Positions 17,583 through 26,485 of a DNA stretch of 64,000 bases are shown here, piece by piece (position 1 is the stretch's first letter; each line of letters begins with the position of its first letter). The notes under the pieces were generated by a model. The model was given only the letters and a program-made list of their open reading frames with translations. It was not told the origin of the DNA and did no database searches. The DNA lies in NCBI GenBank assembly GCA_009781755.1, contig WQVD01000012.1, positions 1 to 64,000 on the forward strand, given 5' to 3'. Position numbers and translations under genes: made by a program. Source of the stretch: Defluviitaleaceae bacterium (lineage in GTDB: Bacteria; Bacillota; Clostridia; Lachnospirales; WQUN01).

Positions 17583-19583
17583 TTAGCCAATAGTGATGCC
17601 ATATAGCAATGCGGGCAGGTCGTACATCGGCACAAACACCGACCCGCGGAAAATCACCGGCTCGTGGTGCAGATGCGTATGCTGCGCGTAGCTTTCAAAT
17701 GCGGTTTCGCCCAATTGCAAGCGCGCTTGCCCGATGGTAATGGCGCCGTTTTCGGCCAAATGGTATTCGACTTCCAGCCATTGTGCGATTTCGCGCAGGT
17801 CAACGAAGGGCAAGTTGAACAATGTGAAGGTTGGCACATCGCGCATGAAGGTAGACGCGGTGTTTTCATCGCGCGGGGTGTATATCAGTTGGTTGTAATT
17901 TGCAACCAACTGATTTTGCGGGCTGATAAAGCGCGAGCGCAGCGGCAGCCCTGCCCGCACGTTGGGTACGATGGCAGCGCGGCTCAATTGCAGTTGACCG
18001 TTGACGAATACATATTGCACGCCGATAGACGGTGACCCCACGCGTTCCGGGGTGGCGGTGTCGATGATGGTATCAAAGCAGAAGAGGACGATGTCTGCAT
18101 CGGCGCCAATTTCGAGCCGACCCTTGCGGTCGGCGTCGTATGACGCGCGGGAGAGGTGCTGCGCCGGGCGGATGGTCATCATTGTCAATGCTTCCATCAG
18201 GGTGATGACGCCTTCGTCACGGGCATAATGGCCGATGACGCGGCTAAACGTGCCCGCACCGCGCGGGTGGCTTTGCGTATACCCCACAAACATCGTATCC
18301 GAGCCAATCATCATAAAATCTTGTTGTAAGGCATAGCGCAACTCGTCTTCCGGCATGGTATTTAAGGCGAAGACCAACTGCCCCACAGATCGGTAATGAG
18401 CAAAGGATGTAGCCGTCAAGCGTCGGTCACTATTGGGAATTTGCAAGTCATTGTACGTGATGCCAAAACGCGTTTGCCAGCCGGGGGCGAACCGCTCTGA
18501 CCGTACATTGGTACCCCAAAAGGTGTACGGATACACGCAAGCGGTAATGACCAATCCTTCATCGCGGGCATCACGTAACATGGCAAAGGCTTGTTGCGCC
18601 ACGTGGGTTGCCCCGGTGGAATTGATGTGCATGATGTGCATGGCGGCACCTGTAATACGCGCCAAGTCAATCACTTCTTGGATGGCCACCAGCGAATTAC
18701 GCTCGCCGTGGGGCGTGGCGTAGCGGATGTGCCAATGCATGGGCACGTCCATTTCCGCCGCCAAATGCGCCAGCGCTAGCAACTCCGCCCCTTGTACGCC
18801 GGGCGTGTATTCCGGGATGACAGAGATACCCACCGATCCGTTTTCGATGTTACGGCGCACGTGGTTGATCAGCGTATTGATGCTGGCTTGGCTGGTCATG
18901 ACTGCGGTGGGGCCGTACCCCGATATACCGCGTATTTCCGCCACGAAGTTGGACATGCCAAAGTTGATAATCGGCGGATTGTTAATAAAATGGCCAAAAT
19001 CGCCCACAGCATTAATTGCACCGCCGTGCATTTGCATGTTGGTGGTTACACCATCCATGATTTTCAACTCCGCACCCCGCGGCGTGGGGCGAAAGGAGAC
19101 AATGTCAATAAAACCCGGCGCAGCAATCAACCCCGTGGCATCAATCACTTGGCGGCCTTGGATGGGGCGGCGCGTAAGCGTGGCAATGCGCCCGTTTAAG
19201 ATGCCGATGTTGTACCCTTCCATGTCATTCAGGGTTTCGGGGTTAATAAGCCGTGCGTTCAGAATCACCGCGTCGTACATCGTCGTATCCAGCGGGGGAG
19301 CATCGCGCAGGGGGATAGCGGGTAGCGGCACTTTGTATTCGGGGTCGGGGATATGTGCGTTCCCTACGGTATTATCCGTTGTGGCATTATTTTCGGTGGG
19401 GTCGTTATTATCTACCGGAGGCGGCGCAGTGGCTTGCACCACGGGATTTCCTTCCCCCGCGGTATTCGCATCGCGGTCCATGTTGCTCCATATCAAATGC
19501 ACCGCATAGGCTGTAACGCCCAGCAGCGCAATTACCATAATCATAAATACCACCACTTGCGATGGCGAAATTCCGCGTCTCAT
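17583..19583 (-). CDS. Membrane-anchored amidohydrolase-fold protein lacking the first metal motif
   Basis: A 666-residue protein. One membrane helix (VVVFMIMVIALLGVTAY) and a Pro/Asn/Thr-rich linker place the rest outside the cell. Residues about 110-550 follow the D-aminoacylase/amidohydrolase pattern (ILNARLINPETL, VIDATGLIAAPGFIDI, LEIGADADIVLF). The usual HxH after GFID is replaced by IVSF, and the Cys of the family is absent, though HWHIRY, MHIMHIN and GSDTMF remain. The last ~80 residues resemble a copper-amine-oxidase-N/stalk domain (FVDLREIAQWLEVEYHL). The start at 19583 overlaps the SpoIIM stop (ATGA) and has GGAGG upstream. Hydrolytic activity is doubtful. Confidence 0.8.
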   Translation of the reverse strand: MRRGISPSQVVVFMIMVIALLGVTAYAVHLIWSNMDRDANTAGEGNPVVQATAPPPVDNNDPTENNATTDNTVGNAHIPDPEYKVPLPAIPLRDAPPLDTTMYDAVILNARLINPETLNDMEGYNIGILNGRIATLTRRPIQGRQVIDATGLIAAPGFIDIVSFRPTPRGAELKIMDGVTTNMQMHGGAINAVGDFGHFINNPPIINFGMSNFVAEIRGISGYGPTAVMTSQASINTLINHVRRNIENGSVGISVIPEYTPGVQGAELLALAHLAAEMDVPMHWHIRYATPHGERNSLVAIQEVIDLARITGAAMHIMHINSTGATHVAQQAFAMLRDARDEGLVITACVYPYTFWGTNVRSERFAPGWQTRFGITYNDLQIPNSDRRLTATSFAHYRSVGQLVFALNTMPEDELRYALQQDFMMIGSDTMFVGYTQSHPRGAGTFSRVIGHYARDEGVITLMEALTMMTIRPAQHLSRASYDADRKGRLEIGADADIVLFCFDTIIDTATPERVGSPSIGVQYVFVNGQLQLSRAAIVPNVRAGLPLRSRFISPQNQLVANYNQLIYTPRDENTASTFMRDVPTFTLFNLPFVDLREIAQWLEVEYHLAENGAITIGQARLQLGETAFESYAQHTHLHHEPVIFRGSVFVPMYDLPALLYGITIG
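17886..17912. repeat. Copy 2 of the dispersed 27-bp palindrome (inside the amidohydrolase gene)
   Basis: CAGTTGGTTGTAA and TTGCAACCAACTG form a 27-bp palindrome with one mismatch. On the minus strand it is in frame and encodes QLVANYNQL, close to the QLVAFCDQL encoded by copy 1. Confidence 0.75.
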
Positions 19584-20494
19584 CTTGTTAACCATCCTCC
19601 CAATGCCACGGCGCATACGCCGGCAAATACCAGCTTGGCCACCGGACTAACCCCTTCTGCCGGGGTGAAAAATCCTTCAATAAAAGCTGCCACCAACATC
19701 AAAAACGCTATGCCCGGCACCAACGCCACAGCCTTACGCGCATGCAAAATTAACGAATGCTTACGGCTGTGGATGCCCGGCACAATCAAGCCCTTGCCCA
19801 GCATCAACCCAGCACCCCCCGCTAGGAAAATCGCAAATAGCTCCGGCACGCCATGCGGCAAAATTAACGCATATGCCGTCAACATATCCGCGCCCGCCGT
19901 GTGCAATAAGCCAAACAACGCCCCCACGATGATGCCGTTATAAATCAATACATAAATCGTGCCAACGCCGCCAAATATCCCCCACACAAACGCGTTGATA
20001 GCCACGGTTGTATTATTGGTAACAAAAAACGCCGTCATGAATGTACCATCCCATTCCAACGGCGTACCCAAATTGTCTGCAATGGCTTGCCCGTCGCCCA
20101 GCATTTCTGGCCAAATGCCACCCACCACCGCCAGCAGTGCCCCAAAAAAGAAAAGCCCAGCAGCCACGGCGGTATATTTCCAAGTCTCACGCACCAACGC
20201 CGGGAACGTCCGCGTAAAATACCGCAGGATATCCATGCCCGTGTTCGTCTCCCGTACATAAAAAAAATTGTGCGATACACCCACCAGCCGATTCAAATAC
20301 GGCAACGCCTGCCCATGGGGGAAGTGCGTCTTCGCATATGCCATGTGGTACGAGCACAAACGGAACAAATGCGCAAACTGCCGCACTTCGGGCGCATCCA
20401 ATTTTTTGATGCCGCCGGAAAGCAAGCGTGCGTTATACGCTTCCATGGCGCGCCAGTCGTTTTCATGCTTTGCGATAAATCGGGTTTCCGTCAT
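19580..20494 (-). CDS. SpoIIM-family (DUF95) membrane protein
   Basis: A 304-residue protein with a soluble N-terminal part of about 120 residues and then about five membrane helices. The segment FFVTNNTTVAINAFVWGIFGGVGTIYVL and the later ILPHGVPELFAIFLAGGAG are the family core. SpoIIM itself takes part in peptidoglycan hydrolysis during engulfment in sporulation; many relatives, probably including this one, are found outside the spoIID/P context and have no fixed role. The start at 20494 follows GGGGAG. It is translationally coupled to the amidohydrolase gene. Confidence 0.85.
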   Translation of the reverse strand: MTETRFIAKHENDWRAMEAYNARLLSGGIKKLDAPEVRQFAHLFRLCSYHMAYAKTHFPHGQALPYLNRLVGVSHNFFYVRETNTGMDILRYFTRTFPALVRETWKYTAVAAGLFFFGALLAVVGGIWPEMLGDGQAIADNLGTPLEWDGTFMTAFFVTNNTTVAINAFVWGIFGGVGTIYVLIYNGIIVGALFGLLHTAGADMLTAYALILPHGVPELFAIFLAGGAGLMLGKGLIVPGIHSRKHSLILHARKAVALVPGIAFLMLVAAFIEGFFTPAEGVSPVAKLVFAGVCAVALGGWLTR

Positions 20495-20525
20495 GCATGT
20501 CGCTCCCCGCAAATGTACCTTGTGA

Positions 20526-21764
20526 TTATTGCCCTTGTATACCGAAGAAATCCCCCGCTTCGCCGTCGCGGACGCGTTGCCTGCGCCATACATCGGCTCG
20601 CATCGCACCCGCCATCAAAACGGTGTTGCTATCACCCAAGAAGAAAAAGCCGCGCACGTCTTGCAACGCCACAAATTCCCACAAAGCGGCACCTGTCATG
20701 TTCACCGCATGAATGTTGCGGTTGGATGCGACAATCACGGCGTTGTGCGCCATGGACAGCGATGTCACCAAGCGATCACCGTGGAATGTACCCGTGCGGT
20801 TGCCATTGGCATCAAAGATTAATACCGTTCCCGGCGTGTAGGGGTCGGACGTATTTAATATCGGCGCACCCAGCGCCACACTAAACCGCCCTATATCATC
20901 AAACGCAATTGCCGTCACTTGGTTGTGCAGGGGGATGTCTGCCGTGTCATTTATTGTGGTTCCAGCACCACGCGTAAATATTGCTATACGCGCGTCGGTT
21001 ACGACCACCAGACGATTATCCGTCGTTGCTTGCATGTGCAGCAGCATTTCATTTTCGAATTCACGCGATGCAAAGTTGCCGTCTGTGCCCCAAGCATCCC
21101 CATGATACGTATGGTTGAATAATATCCGCGTAATCATGCGATTATTCACATCCAGTACCCCATACACAATCATGCGCCCATCATCCGACACTTCCGCCAT
21201 TACAGGCAGGATGCCAGGGTTGTCCACCGGATTCAAAACGCGGCGGTACAACCAACGCTGTCTATCCGTTTCGTGAAACATCTTGATGGCAAAACCTTCA
21301 TCCATGCGCAAAATAACCGACAAAAATCCTGTGCGGTTTATTGAAAACGCGTTAACCGTGTAATCAAAATTTTCGTGAAAGATGCGGATGCTTTCATTAA
21401 ATACATGCACACTGCGCCCGCGGTCACCTTCGCCTACAGCCGTATAACTGCCGCGCCCCACCAATACCGGCTGGCGCAAATGCATGGTATGGCTAAAAAT
21501 CGTATCCCCCCGGTTGGAAGGATGCGTGGAAATAATGCGCACACCGTCGCGCGTAGCCATGGTAAAAAAATCGCCGCCGTTTGTGTGGAAAACGGGAGAT
21601 GCGTCCGGCGGATACGGCACGCTCACGCCGGTATTTACCCAGCGCAACTCCCCCCTGCTCCATATTCCTGTCACGTTAAATGCGATATGTAATGCCACCG
21701 CCAACAAAAGAATAACCAAACCCACCAAGATTTTGATCACGGTTGGTTTGGATAATTTAATCAT
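20526..21764 (-). CDS. DUF5711-type membrane-anchored beta-propeller protein
   Basis: A 412-residue protein with one N-terminal membrane helix (ILVGLVILLLAVALHIAF) and a large outer part made of repeated short beta units (for example DGVRIISTHP, SVHVFNESIRIFH, NRNIHAVNMTGAALWEF), as in WD40-like or PQQ-like propellers. Clostridial proteins of this layout are annotated DUF5711; the role is unknown. The ATG overlaps the nadE stop (ATGA). Confidence 0.75.
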   Translation of the reverse strand: MIKLSKPTVIKILVGLVILLLAVALHIAFNVTGIWSRGELRWVNTGVSVPYPPDASPVFHTNGGDFFTMATRDGVRIISTHPSNRGDTIFSHTMHLRQPVLVGRGSYTAVGEGDRGRSVHVFNESIRIFHENFDYTVNAFSINRTGFLSVILRMDEGFAIKMFHETDRQRWLYRRVLNPVDNPGILPVMAEVSDDGRMIVYGVLDVNNRMITRILFNHTYHGDAWGTDGNFASREFENEMLLHMQATTDNRLVVVTDARIAIFTRGAGTTINDTADIPLHNQVTAIAFDDIGRFSVALGAPILNTSDPYTPGTVLIFDANGNRTGTFHGDRLVTSLSMAHNAVIVASNRNIHAVNMTGAALWEFVALQDVRGFFFLGDSNTVLMAGAMRADVWRRQRVRDGEAGDFFGIQGQ

Positions 21765-22534
21765 GTAGATGCCCCGTAGACGGCTTGCGGTGCACGTTTG
21801 TGTGCGCTGACCCGGTGGAAGCGGTCGATAACGGCGCGGTCAGCGTCCGATGCCTCGCCTGTTAACAAGTAGTGATCCAACGTGGCGTAAGTGATGCCCA
21901 TTTCCATTTCGTCGGTTTGGCCTTCGAACAGGCCCGCGGATGGGGCTTTGCGGATGATGGATGCAGGTGCGCCTAGGTATTGCAAGAATTCAAATATTTC
22001 CGTGGCGGTTAAATCCATGATGGGGTTAAAATCCCACGCGCCATCACCCCATTTGGTGGTGTAACCCATGTGCCGTTCGCTGCGGTTGCCCGTGCCTGCC
22101 ACCAAGCGATTTTCTGCATTAGCAATGGCGTAGAGCGCAACCATGCGCAAACGCGGCGCAATGGAAACATTGGCATGCTTGGATGCTGTCCAATCGGCTT
22201 CGGCCAAGTCGGCGGTGTCGGCGGCTTGCGTCACGCCGTACAGGCCTTGCAACAATGCATCACGCGCGGGTTGCAAATCGACTTCGCTGTGCGCAATTTT
22301 GTATTGCTTGCTTAATGCCAGCGCGTCCAGCCGGTCGGATTCGTAATTACGCGATACACCGCACGGCAAAATCACGCCTACCGTATCGCTGCACGCCATC
22401 TTGCACAAGATGCCCACCAGCGCCGCATCCTTGCCGCCAGAATTGCCAAACACAATGCCTCGCACGCCGGATTCTTCTACCAATCGGCGGATAAATTCCA
22501 CGCGCCGCGCGGTTTCTTGCGCATAATCCCTCAT
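21761..22534 (-). CDS. nadE: Ammonia-dependent NAD(+) synthase
   Basis: A 257-residue protein made of the synthetase domain alone, so it should use ammonia rather than glutamine. It amidates deamido-NAD in the last step of NAD synthesis. The P-loop FGNSGGKDAALVGIL is near residue 28 (the usual SGGxDS reads SGGKDA here), and AGTGNRSERHMGYTTKWGDG and SAGLFEGQTDEMEMG follow. The start at 22534 makes a four-base overlap with the upstream stop. Confidence 0.93.
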   Translation of the reverse strand: MRDYAQETARRVEFIRRLVEESGVRGIVFGNSGGKDAALVGILCKMACSDTVGVILPCGVSRNYESDRLDALALSKQYKIAHSEVDLQPARDALLQGLYGVTQAADTADLAEADWTASKHANVSIAPRLRMVALYAIANAENRLVAGTGNRSERHMGYTTKWGDGAWDFNPIMDLTATEIFEFLQYLGAPASIIRKAPSAGLFEGQTDEMEMGITYATLDHYLLTGEASDADRAVIDRFHRVSAHKRAPQAVYGAST

Positions 22535-22926
22535 CGGGCACCCCCGGGCTGGCGGATGACTTGTATGGTCGCGATGGCTTGCAATTCCTGTGCCACGATG
22601 GTCTCGCGCGTTACTAGGCACAGCATGTCGGAATGGTTGGTGCCCATGAATTCACCCTCGATGGCAAGCTGGCGGTGCGTTATCACACGCACAATGGCTC
22701 CGCGTGAAAAGGTCGCTCCGTCGAACGTTAATTTCTCTACCGGGAACAATACCGAACAGCGGTTGCGGACTTCTTGCGCGCGTTCGGGGTCGTAAGCAAT
22801 TTCACGCGTGCGTGCCAATATCTGCCGCACCACAAAACCCAGCAAACGGATAATTATAACAATACCCACCGCTATAAGTGCGGCGTTTAATAAATCATTT
22901 GTGGTTATCGGAATACCTTCAAACAT
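22531..22926 (-). CDS. Small membrane protein of unknown function
   Basis: A 131-residue protein with one N-terminal membrane helix (LLNAALIAVGIVIIIRLLGFVV) followed by a soluble, beta-rich part (KLTFDGATFSRGAIVRVITH). AAGGGG precedes the start. It lies 20 bases after the ABC exporter gene and is coupled to nadE by an ATGA overlap. I do not recognise a family. Confidence 0.7.
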   Translation of the reverse strand: MFEGIPITTNDLLNAALIAVGIVIIIRLLGFVVRQILARTREIAYDPERAQEVRNRCSVLFPVEKLTFDGATFSRGAIVRVITHRQLAIEGEFMGTNHSDMLCLVTRETIVAQELQAIATIQVIRQPGGAR

Positions 22927-22946
22927 ATTTCAAATCCCCTTGCCAC

Positions 22947-24674
22947 TTATGCATATTGGTTGATGTTGGTCATATGCGCGTACAAACCGCCACGTGCCAG
23001 CAACTCGTCGTGCGTGCCAATGTCTTCGATGCCGCCTTCGTTCAGGACGATGATTTTGTCGGCTTTTTTGATGGTGGATAAACGGTGTGCGATGATGACG
23101 GTGGTGCGGTTTTCCATAACGGTATCCATGGCATCGCGGATTTGGCGCTCGGTTTCCACGTCTACGGCGGCGGTAGCTTCGTCTAATATTAAAATCGGTC
23201 GGTTGCGCAATACCGCACGGGCGATGCTTACGCGTTGTTTTTGCCCGCCAGATAAGCGCATTCCACGCTCACCCACAATGGTGTCGTAGCCTTCGGTTAG
23301 CTGGCTGATAAATTCATCTGCACGGGCGACTTTGGATGCTTCAACGATTTCTTCGCGGGTGGCTTCGGGTGCGCCGTAGCCGATATTGGCCGCTAAGGTG
23401 TCGTTGAACAAAAACACGTCTTGGATGACGTTGGACATGTGGTGGCGCAAGCTCTTGAGCGTAACATCGCGCAGGTCGTGACCGTCGATGGTGATTTCGC
23501 CCTCCACAGGGTCGTAGAAGCGGTTAAGCAAATTGACGAAGGTGGTCTTGCCCACGCCGGTGGGGCCTACCAGCGCAATGCGCTCGCCGGGGTTGATGTC
23601 CACGGTTACGTTTTTGAGCACGTCCTGCCCTTCTATATAATGAAAGCTTACGTTTTTGTAACTGATGCGCCCTTGTACCTCTTCCAGTACATGGGCGTTT
23701 TCTTTTTCTTTCACGTCGATGGGAGCTTCCAGGATTTCGAATACGCGCTCGGCACCTGCGATGGCGGTTTGCAAATCTTCATTGGTGCGCGCCAACGCCG
23801 TCACCGGGCCAAAGAACATGCCAATGTACAGCAAAAACGCTACGATGTCTTCCACGTTGATGCGCCCTTGATACGCCAAAAATCCGCCGTAAGCAATAAC
23901 CACCACCACGCCCACGTGCGAAAAATACTGCACCGCCGACCCATACGCCGCGCTCAACCGCAGCGACCGTAAAATGGCGTTGGCGTGCCCTTGGGTAGAC
24001 GCATCGACTTTGGCACGTTCCTTCTCATGCTGGTTAAAAACTTGGATTTCTTTCATGCCAGAGATGTTGTCTTGCAAATTGGCGTTCATTTCGCCCAGGA
24101 TTTGCTGCGCTACACGGAAAATGGGCAGTACTTTCTTCGCAAACACGATCGAAAGCACCACCAGCAACGGCATGGTGATTAAGCTGGTGAGCGCCAGCGT
24201 GGGATTGATCCAAAATAAAATGCCCGCTACACCAAACAGGATGGCGAAATTCACCAAAATATCCGGCACAGCATGGGCAATTAAGACTTCTACTTGATTG
24301 GTATCGTTGACGATGCGGGACATAATTTGCCCCGTTTGTTTGTCGTGATAAAACTTCATGGACAACTCTTGCAATCGGTCGTACACCGAAGTACGCAGGT
24401 CGGCCACAAACCGCCACGCGGCGTAGTGCGTGTAGTAGCTGCGTATGTATGAAAAAATCGCCTGCGCCAAGTACACCGCACCCAATATTAACCCCAGTCG
24501 CAAGGCGTAATCGGCCAAGCGCGGGTCGCGGTCAATGGCCAACGCGGTCAACTCACGCACCACCAACGGAGCGTACAACTGCGCCGCCGTCATACCCGCA
24601 ATCGCTACGATAGCGAAGATGAGATAACCCCAATATTTGCGGGCAGCTTTTACCAAAGTGACCATTAATCGCAT
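22947..24674 (-). CDS. ABC exporter, fused membrane and ATPase domains
   Basis: A 575-residue half-transporter of the MsbA/BmrA type. About six membrane helices occupy residues 15-300, followed by an ATPase with Walker A GPTGVGKTTF, the signature [14 protein letters not shown], Walker B ILILDEATAAVD and the H-loop IIAHRLST. It should act as a dimer, exporting lipid, drug or peptide; no substrate can be named. The start at 24674 follows GGCGGTG. It stands 98 bases after the decarboxylase gene and probably shares its transcript. Confidence 0.93.
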   Translation of the reverse strand: MRLMVTLVKAARKYWGYLIFAIVAIAGMTAAQLYAPLVVRELTALAIDRDPRLADYALRLGLILGAVYLAQAIFSYIRSYYTHYAAWRFVADLRTSVYDRLQELSMKFYHDKQTGQIMSRIVNDTNQVEVLIAHAVPDILVNFAILFGVAGILFWINPTLALTSLITMPLLVVLSIVFAKKVLPIFRVAQQILGEMNANLQDNISGMKEIQVFNQHEKERAKVDASTQGHANAILRSLRLSAAYGSAVQYFSHVGVVVVIAYGGFLAYQGRINVEDIVAFLLYIGMFFGPVTALARTNEDLQTAIAGAERVFEILEAPIDVKEKENAHVLEEVQGRISYKNVSFHYIEGQDVLKNVTVDINPGERIALVGPTGVGKTTFVNLLNRFYDPVEGEITIDGHDLRDVTLKSLRHHMSNVIQDVFLFNDTLAANIGYGAPEATREEIVEASKVARADEFISQLTEGYDTIVGERGMRLSGGQKQRVSIARAVLRNRPILILDEATAAVDVETERQIRDAMDTVMENRTTVIIAHRLSTIKKADKIIVLNEGGIEDIGTHDELLARGGLYAHMTNINQYA

Positions 24675-24772
24675 ATTGCAACACCGCCAAATTGATTTTT
24701 TACACCAACCTACATTTTAATGTATATGCGTGTATTGTCAAATTGTGTAGACGCTGCGATTAATTGCTGCGG

Positions 24773-26119
24773 CTACTCCGCTACGACGCGGATTGTCTCG
24801 CGCGGGATGGGGATATCGGCGGTGATACGCTCGCCGGGTGCGATGATGGCAATGCCTGGCGGGCATGGAGCAATCAGCTCCGCCGCGATACGCCCGATGC
24901 TTTGCGCCAGCGGGATGATTTGCGATGATTTTTGCATGGCAGCGCGGGGTGGCATGGCGATTTCGGGCGGAGGATGGGGGGTATGGGAATTTGTGAAGGA
25001 TGCTTGCGGCGGTTGCAATCCCAATTCCGCCACTGCATGACGCAACCGCGCGAAGCCCTCTTCCGTGTCGGCGACGCTGGTCATGCACAAAACATATTGC
25101 TCGCGTGCCATTTCGACTTGTAATTTGTATTGACGCGCGAGGATTTGTTCCAGCGAATTGCCGTTTTGCGCTTTGCTACTTTGACTTTTCGTGCTTGGCG
25201 TTTTCGATAATGCATCGGGAAGGCGGTATAGCTTTTTTGATGGGTCAACAGCAAATATTCCGCAAGCACCCGCCAAGCCGGGTATTTCGAATGTTTTTAA
25301 TTGGGCTACATATTCATCAAACAAATGTGGATTATCCCACAAGATTTGCAATGCATAATTTGCCGCCGCCATCAACATGTAGGAGGGGCTGGTGGTTTGC
25401 ACGGCGTTCAGCCAAAAGCGCAGACGTGCCTTGTCCACGCGGCCGCTGCATACATGCAATACGGCGCACTGCCCCGGCACGGGCAACGTCTTGTGCAGCG
25501 ACTGCACGACGATATCCGCCCCGCAAGCCGTCGCCGACCGCGGGAATGATTCATGAAATGCAAAATGCGCCCCATGCGCTTCGTCCACAATAAGCAACCC
25601 GCCGCGTGCATGCACCCGTCGCGCGATTTCCGCAATGTCAGACACAAACCCCTCATACGTAGGGCTGGTAACAAACACCACCGCCCCCCGTGGCATGTCA
25701 TCGAAAATCGCCGGATCCACCCCACCGACCAACCCATCTGCCCGTAATTGCGGATAAAAATACTGCGGCACCGCTCCCGACAACATCATGCCGTTGTACA
25801 TGCTGGCATGGCTATTGCGCGCGGCAAAAAGGGTATCCCCCTCCCCGCTAGCAGCACAAATCGCTGCCACCACCCCCGCCGAAGCTCCGTTTACCAAAAA
25901 GAAACTCTCCCGATCACCGCGCGGCACAAAAAAAGCCGCCAACCTTTCCTGCATTGCCCGCAAGAAGCCCGTCGGCTCACTTAACACATCCATACCCGGT
26001 ATTTCTGTCAAATCATACGCCTGCAATTCCGGCAAAAAAAAACGCGGATTGCGCTTGTGCCCCGGCATGTGAAAGGGGTATATGTCTTGTATTAAATATT
26101 CTCGGATTTTTTCGTACAT
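24773..26119 (-). CDS. Orn/Lys/Arg decarboxylase-family PLP enzyme
   Basis: A 448-residue enzyme of the PLP-dependent fold type I family. The family opening PFHMPGHKRNPRFF is present, with LVNGASAGVVAAI (phosphate site), LIVDEAHGAHFAFH (ring-binding Asp) and QSLHKTLPVPGQ, where the Lys should bind PLP. Relatives make polyamines from arginine, ornithine or lysine. A low-complexity insert near residues 300-320 (Ser/Lys-rich) and a Pro-rich one near 390 are unusual. GGAGG precedes the start. Confidence 0.88.
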   Translation of the reverse strand: MYEKIREYLIQDIYPFHMPGHKRNPRFFLPELQAYDLTEIPGMDVLSEPTGFLRAMQERLAAFFVPRGDRESFFLVNGASAGVVAAICAASGEGDTLFAARNSHASMYNGMMLSGAVPQYFYPQLRADGLVGGVDPAIFDDMPRGAVVFVTSPTYEGFVSDIAEIARRVHARGGLLIVDEAHGAHFAFHESFPRSATACGADIVVQSLHKTLPVPGQCAVLHVCSGRVDKARLRFWLNAVQTTSPSYMLMAAANYALQILWDNPHLFDEYVAQLKTFEIPGLAGACGIFAVDPSKKLYRLPDALSKTPSTKSQSSKAQNGNSLEQILARQYKLQVEMAREQYVLCMTSVADTEEGFARLRHAVAELGLQPPQASFTNSHTPHPPPEIAMPPRAAMQKSSQIIPLAQSIGRIAAELIAPCPPGIAIIAPGERITADIPIPRETIRVVAE

Positions 26120-26182
26120 GTCGGCCTCCCAATGGCATATTGGTAATTATTATAACACCCCCGCACCACCATGCACCTATTT

Positions 26183-26209
26183 CAGTTGGTGGCAAATTGC
26201 CACCAACTG
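26183..26209. repeat. Copy 3 of the dispersed 27-bp palindrome
   Basis: CAGTTGGTGGCAA and TTGCCACCAACTG, a perfect 27-bp palindrome, extended on both sides by TTT and AAA. It lies in the 366-base gap upstream of the decarboxylase gene, 21 bases from copy 4. Confidence 0.8.
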
Positions 26210-26230
26210 AAACGGATAAAAATCCAAAAT

Positions 26231-26257
26231 CAACTGGTTGCAATTTGCAACCAGTTG
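26231..26257. repeat. Copy 4 of the dispersed 27-bp palindrome
   Basis: CAACTGGTTGCAA and TTGCAACCAGTTG, a perfect palindrome with one more paired base on each side. The outer half-site order (CAACTGG rather than CAGTTGG) differs from copies 1-3, as if the arms had swapped. Confidence 0.8.
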
Positions 26258-26345
26258 ATTCAGCTAAAAAATAACCTCCACGCTCGCGATTTTTGTATGC
26301 TTTTTATTTTCCTACCACACACGGCTAAGTAGCGGAAGCAAAACT

Positions 26346-26404
26346 GGGGTCGAGGGGGCTGTGCGCCCCTCGCGGGTCTGGGCAGCGCCCAGGGTTTTGA
26401 TCTT
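26346..26404 (+). repeat. GC-rich dispersed repeat, short copy
   Basis: A block opening GGGTCGAGGGGG and ending CAGCGCCCAGGGTTTTGATCT, with internal pairing (CGAGGGG with CCCCTCG; CTGGGC with GCCCAG). The same block occurs in opposite orientation at 51585-51660, where it carries a 20-base insert. It sits just before the rpmF promoter and can fold as a strong hairpin pair. Confidence 0.75.
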
Positions 26405-26425
26405 CATCTTTTTCCCACCCAATCA

Positions 26426-26454
26426 TTGACAACCCCACCCGCACCCACTATAAT
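26426..26454 (+). promoter_or_regulatory. Perfect consensus promoter of the rpmF operon
   Basis: TTGACA and TATAAT are separated by exactly 17 bases. The start would fall near 26461, leaving a leader of about 25 bases with AAGGAG before the ATG at 26486. A consensus promoter fits a constitutive ribosomal protein gene. Confidence 0.85.
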
Positions 26455-26485
26455 CCCCCAGCTACTTGTAAAGGAGTGTTTAATA

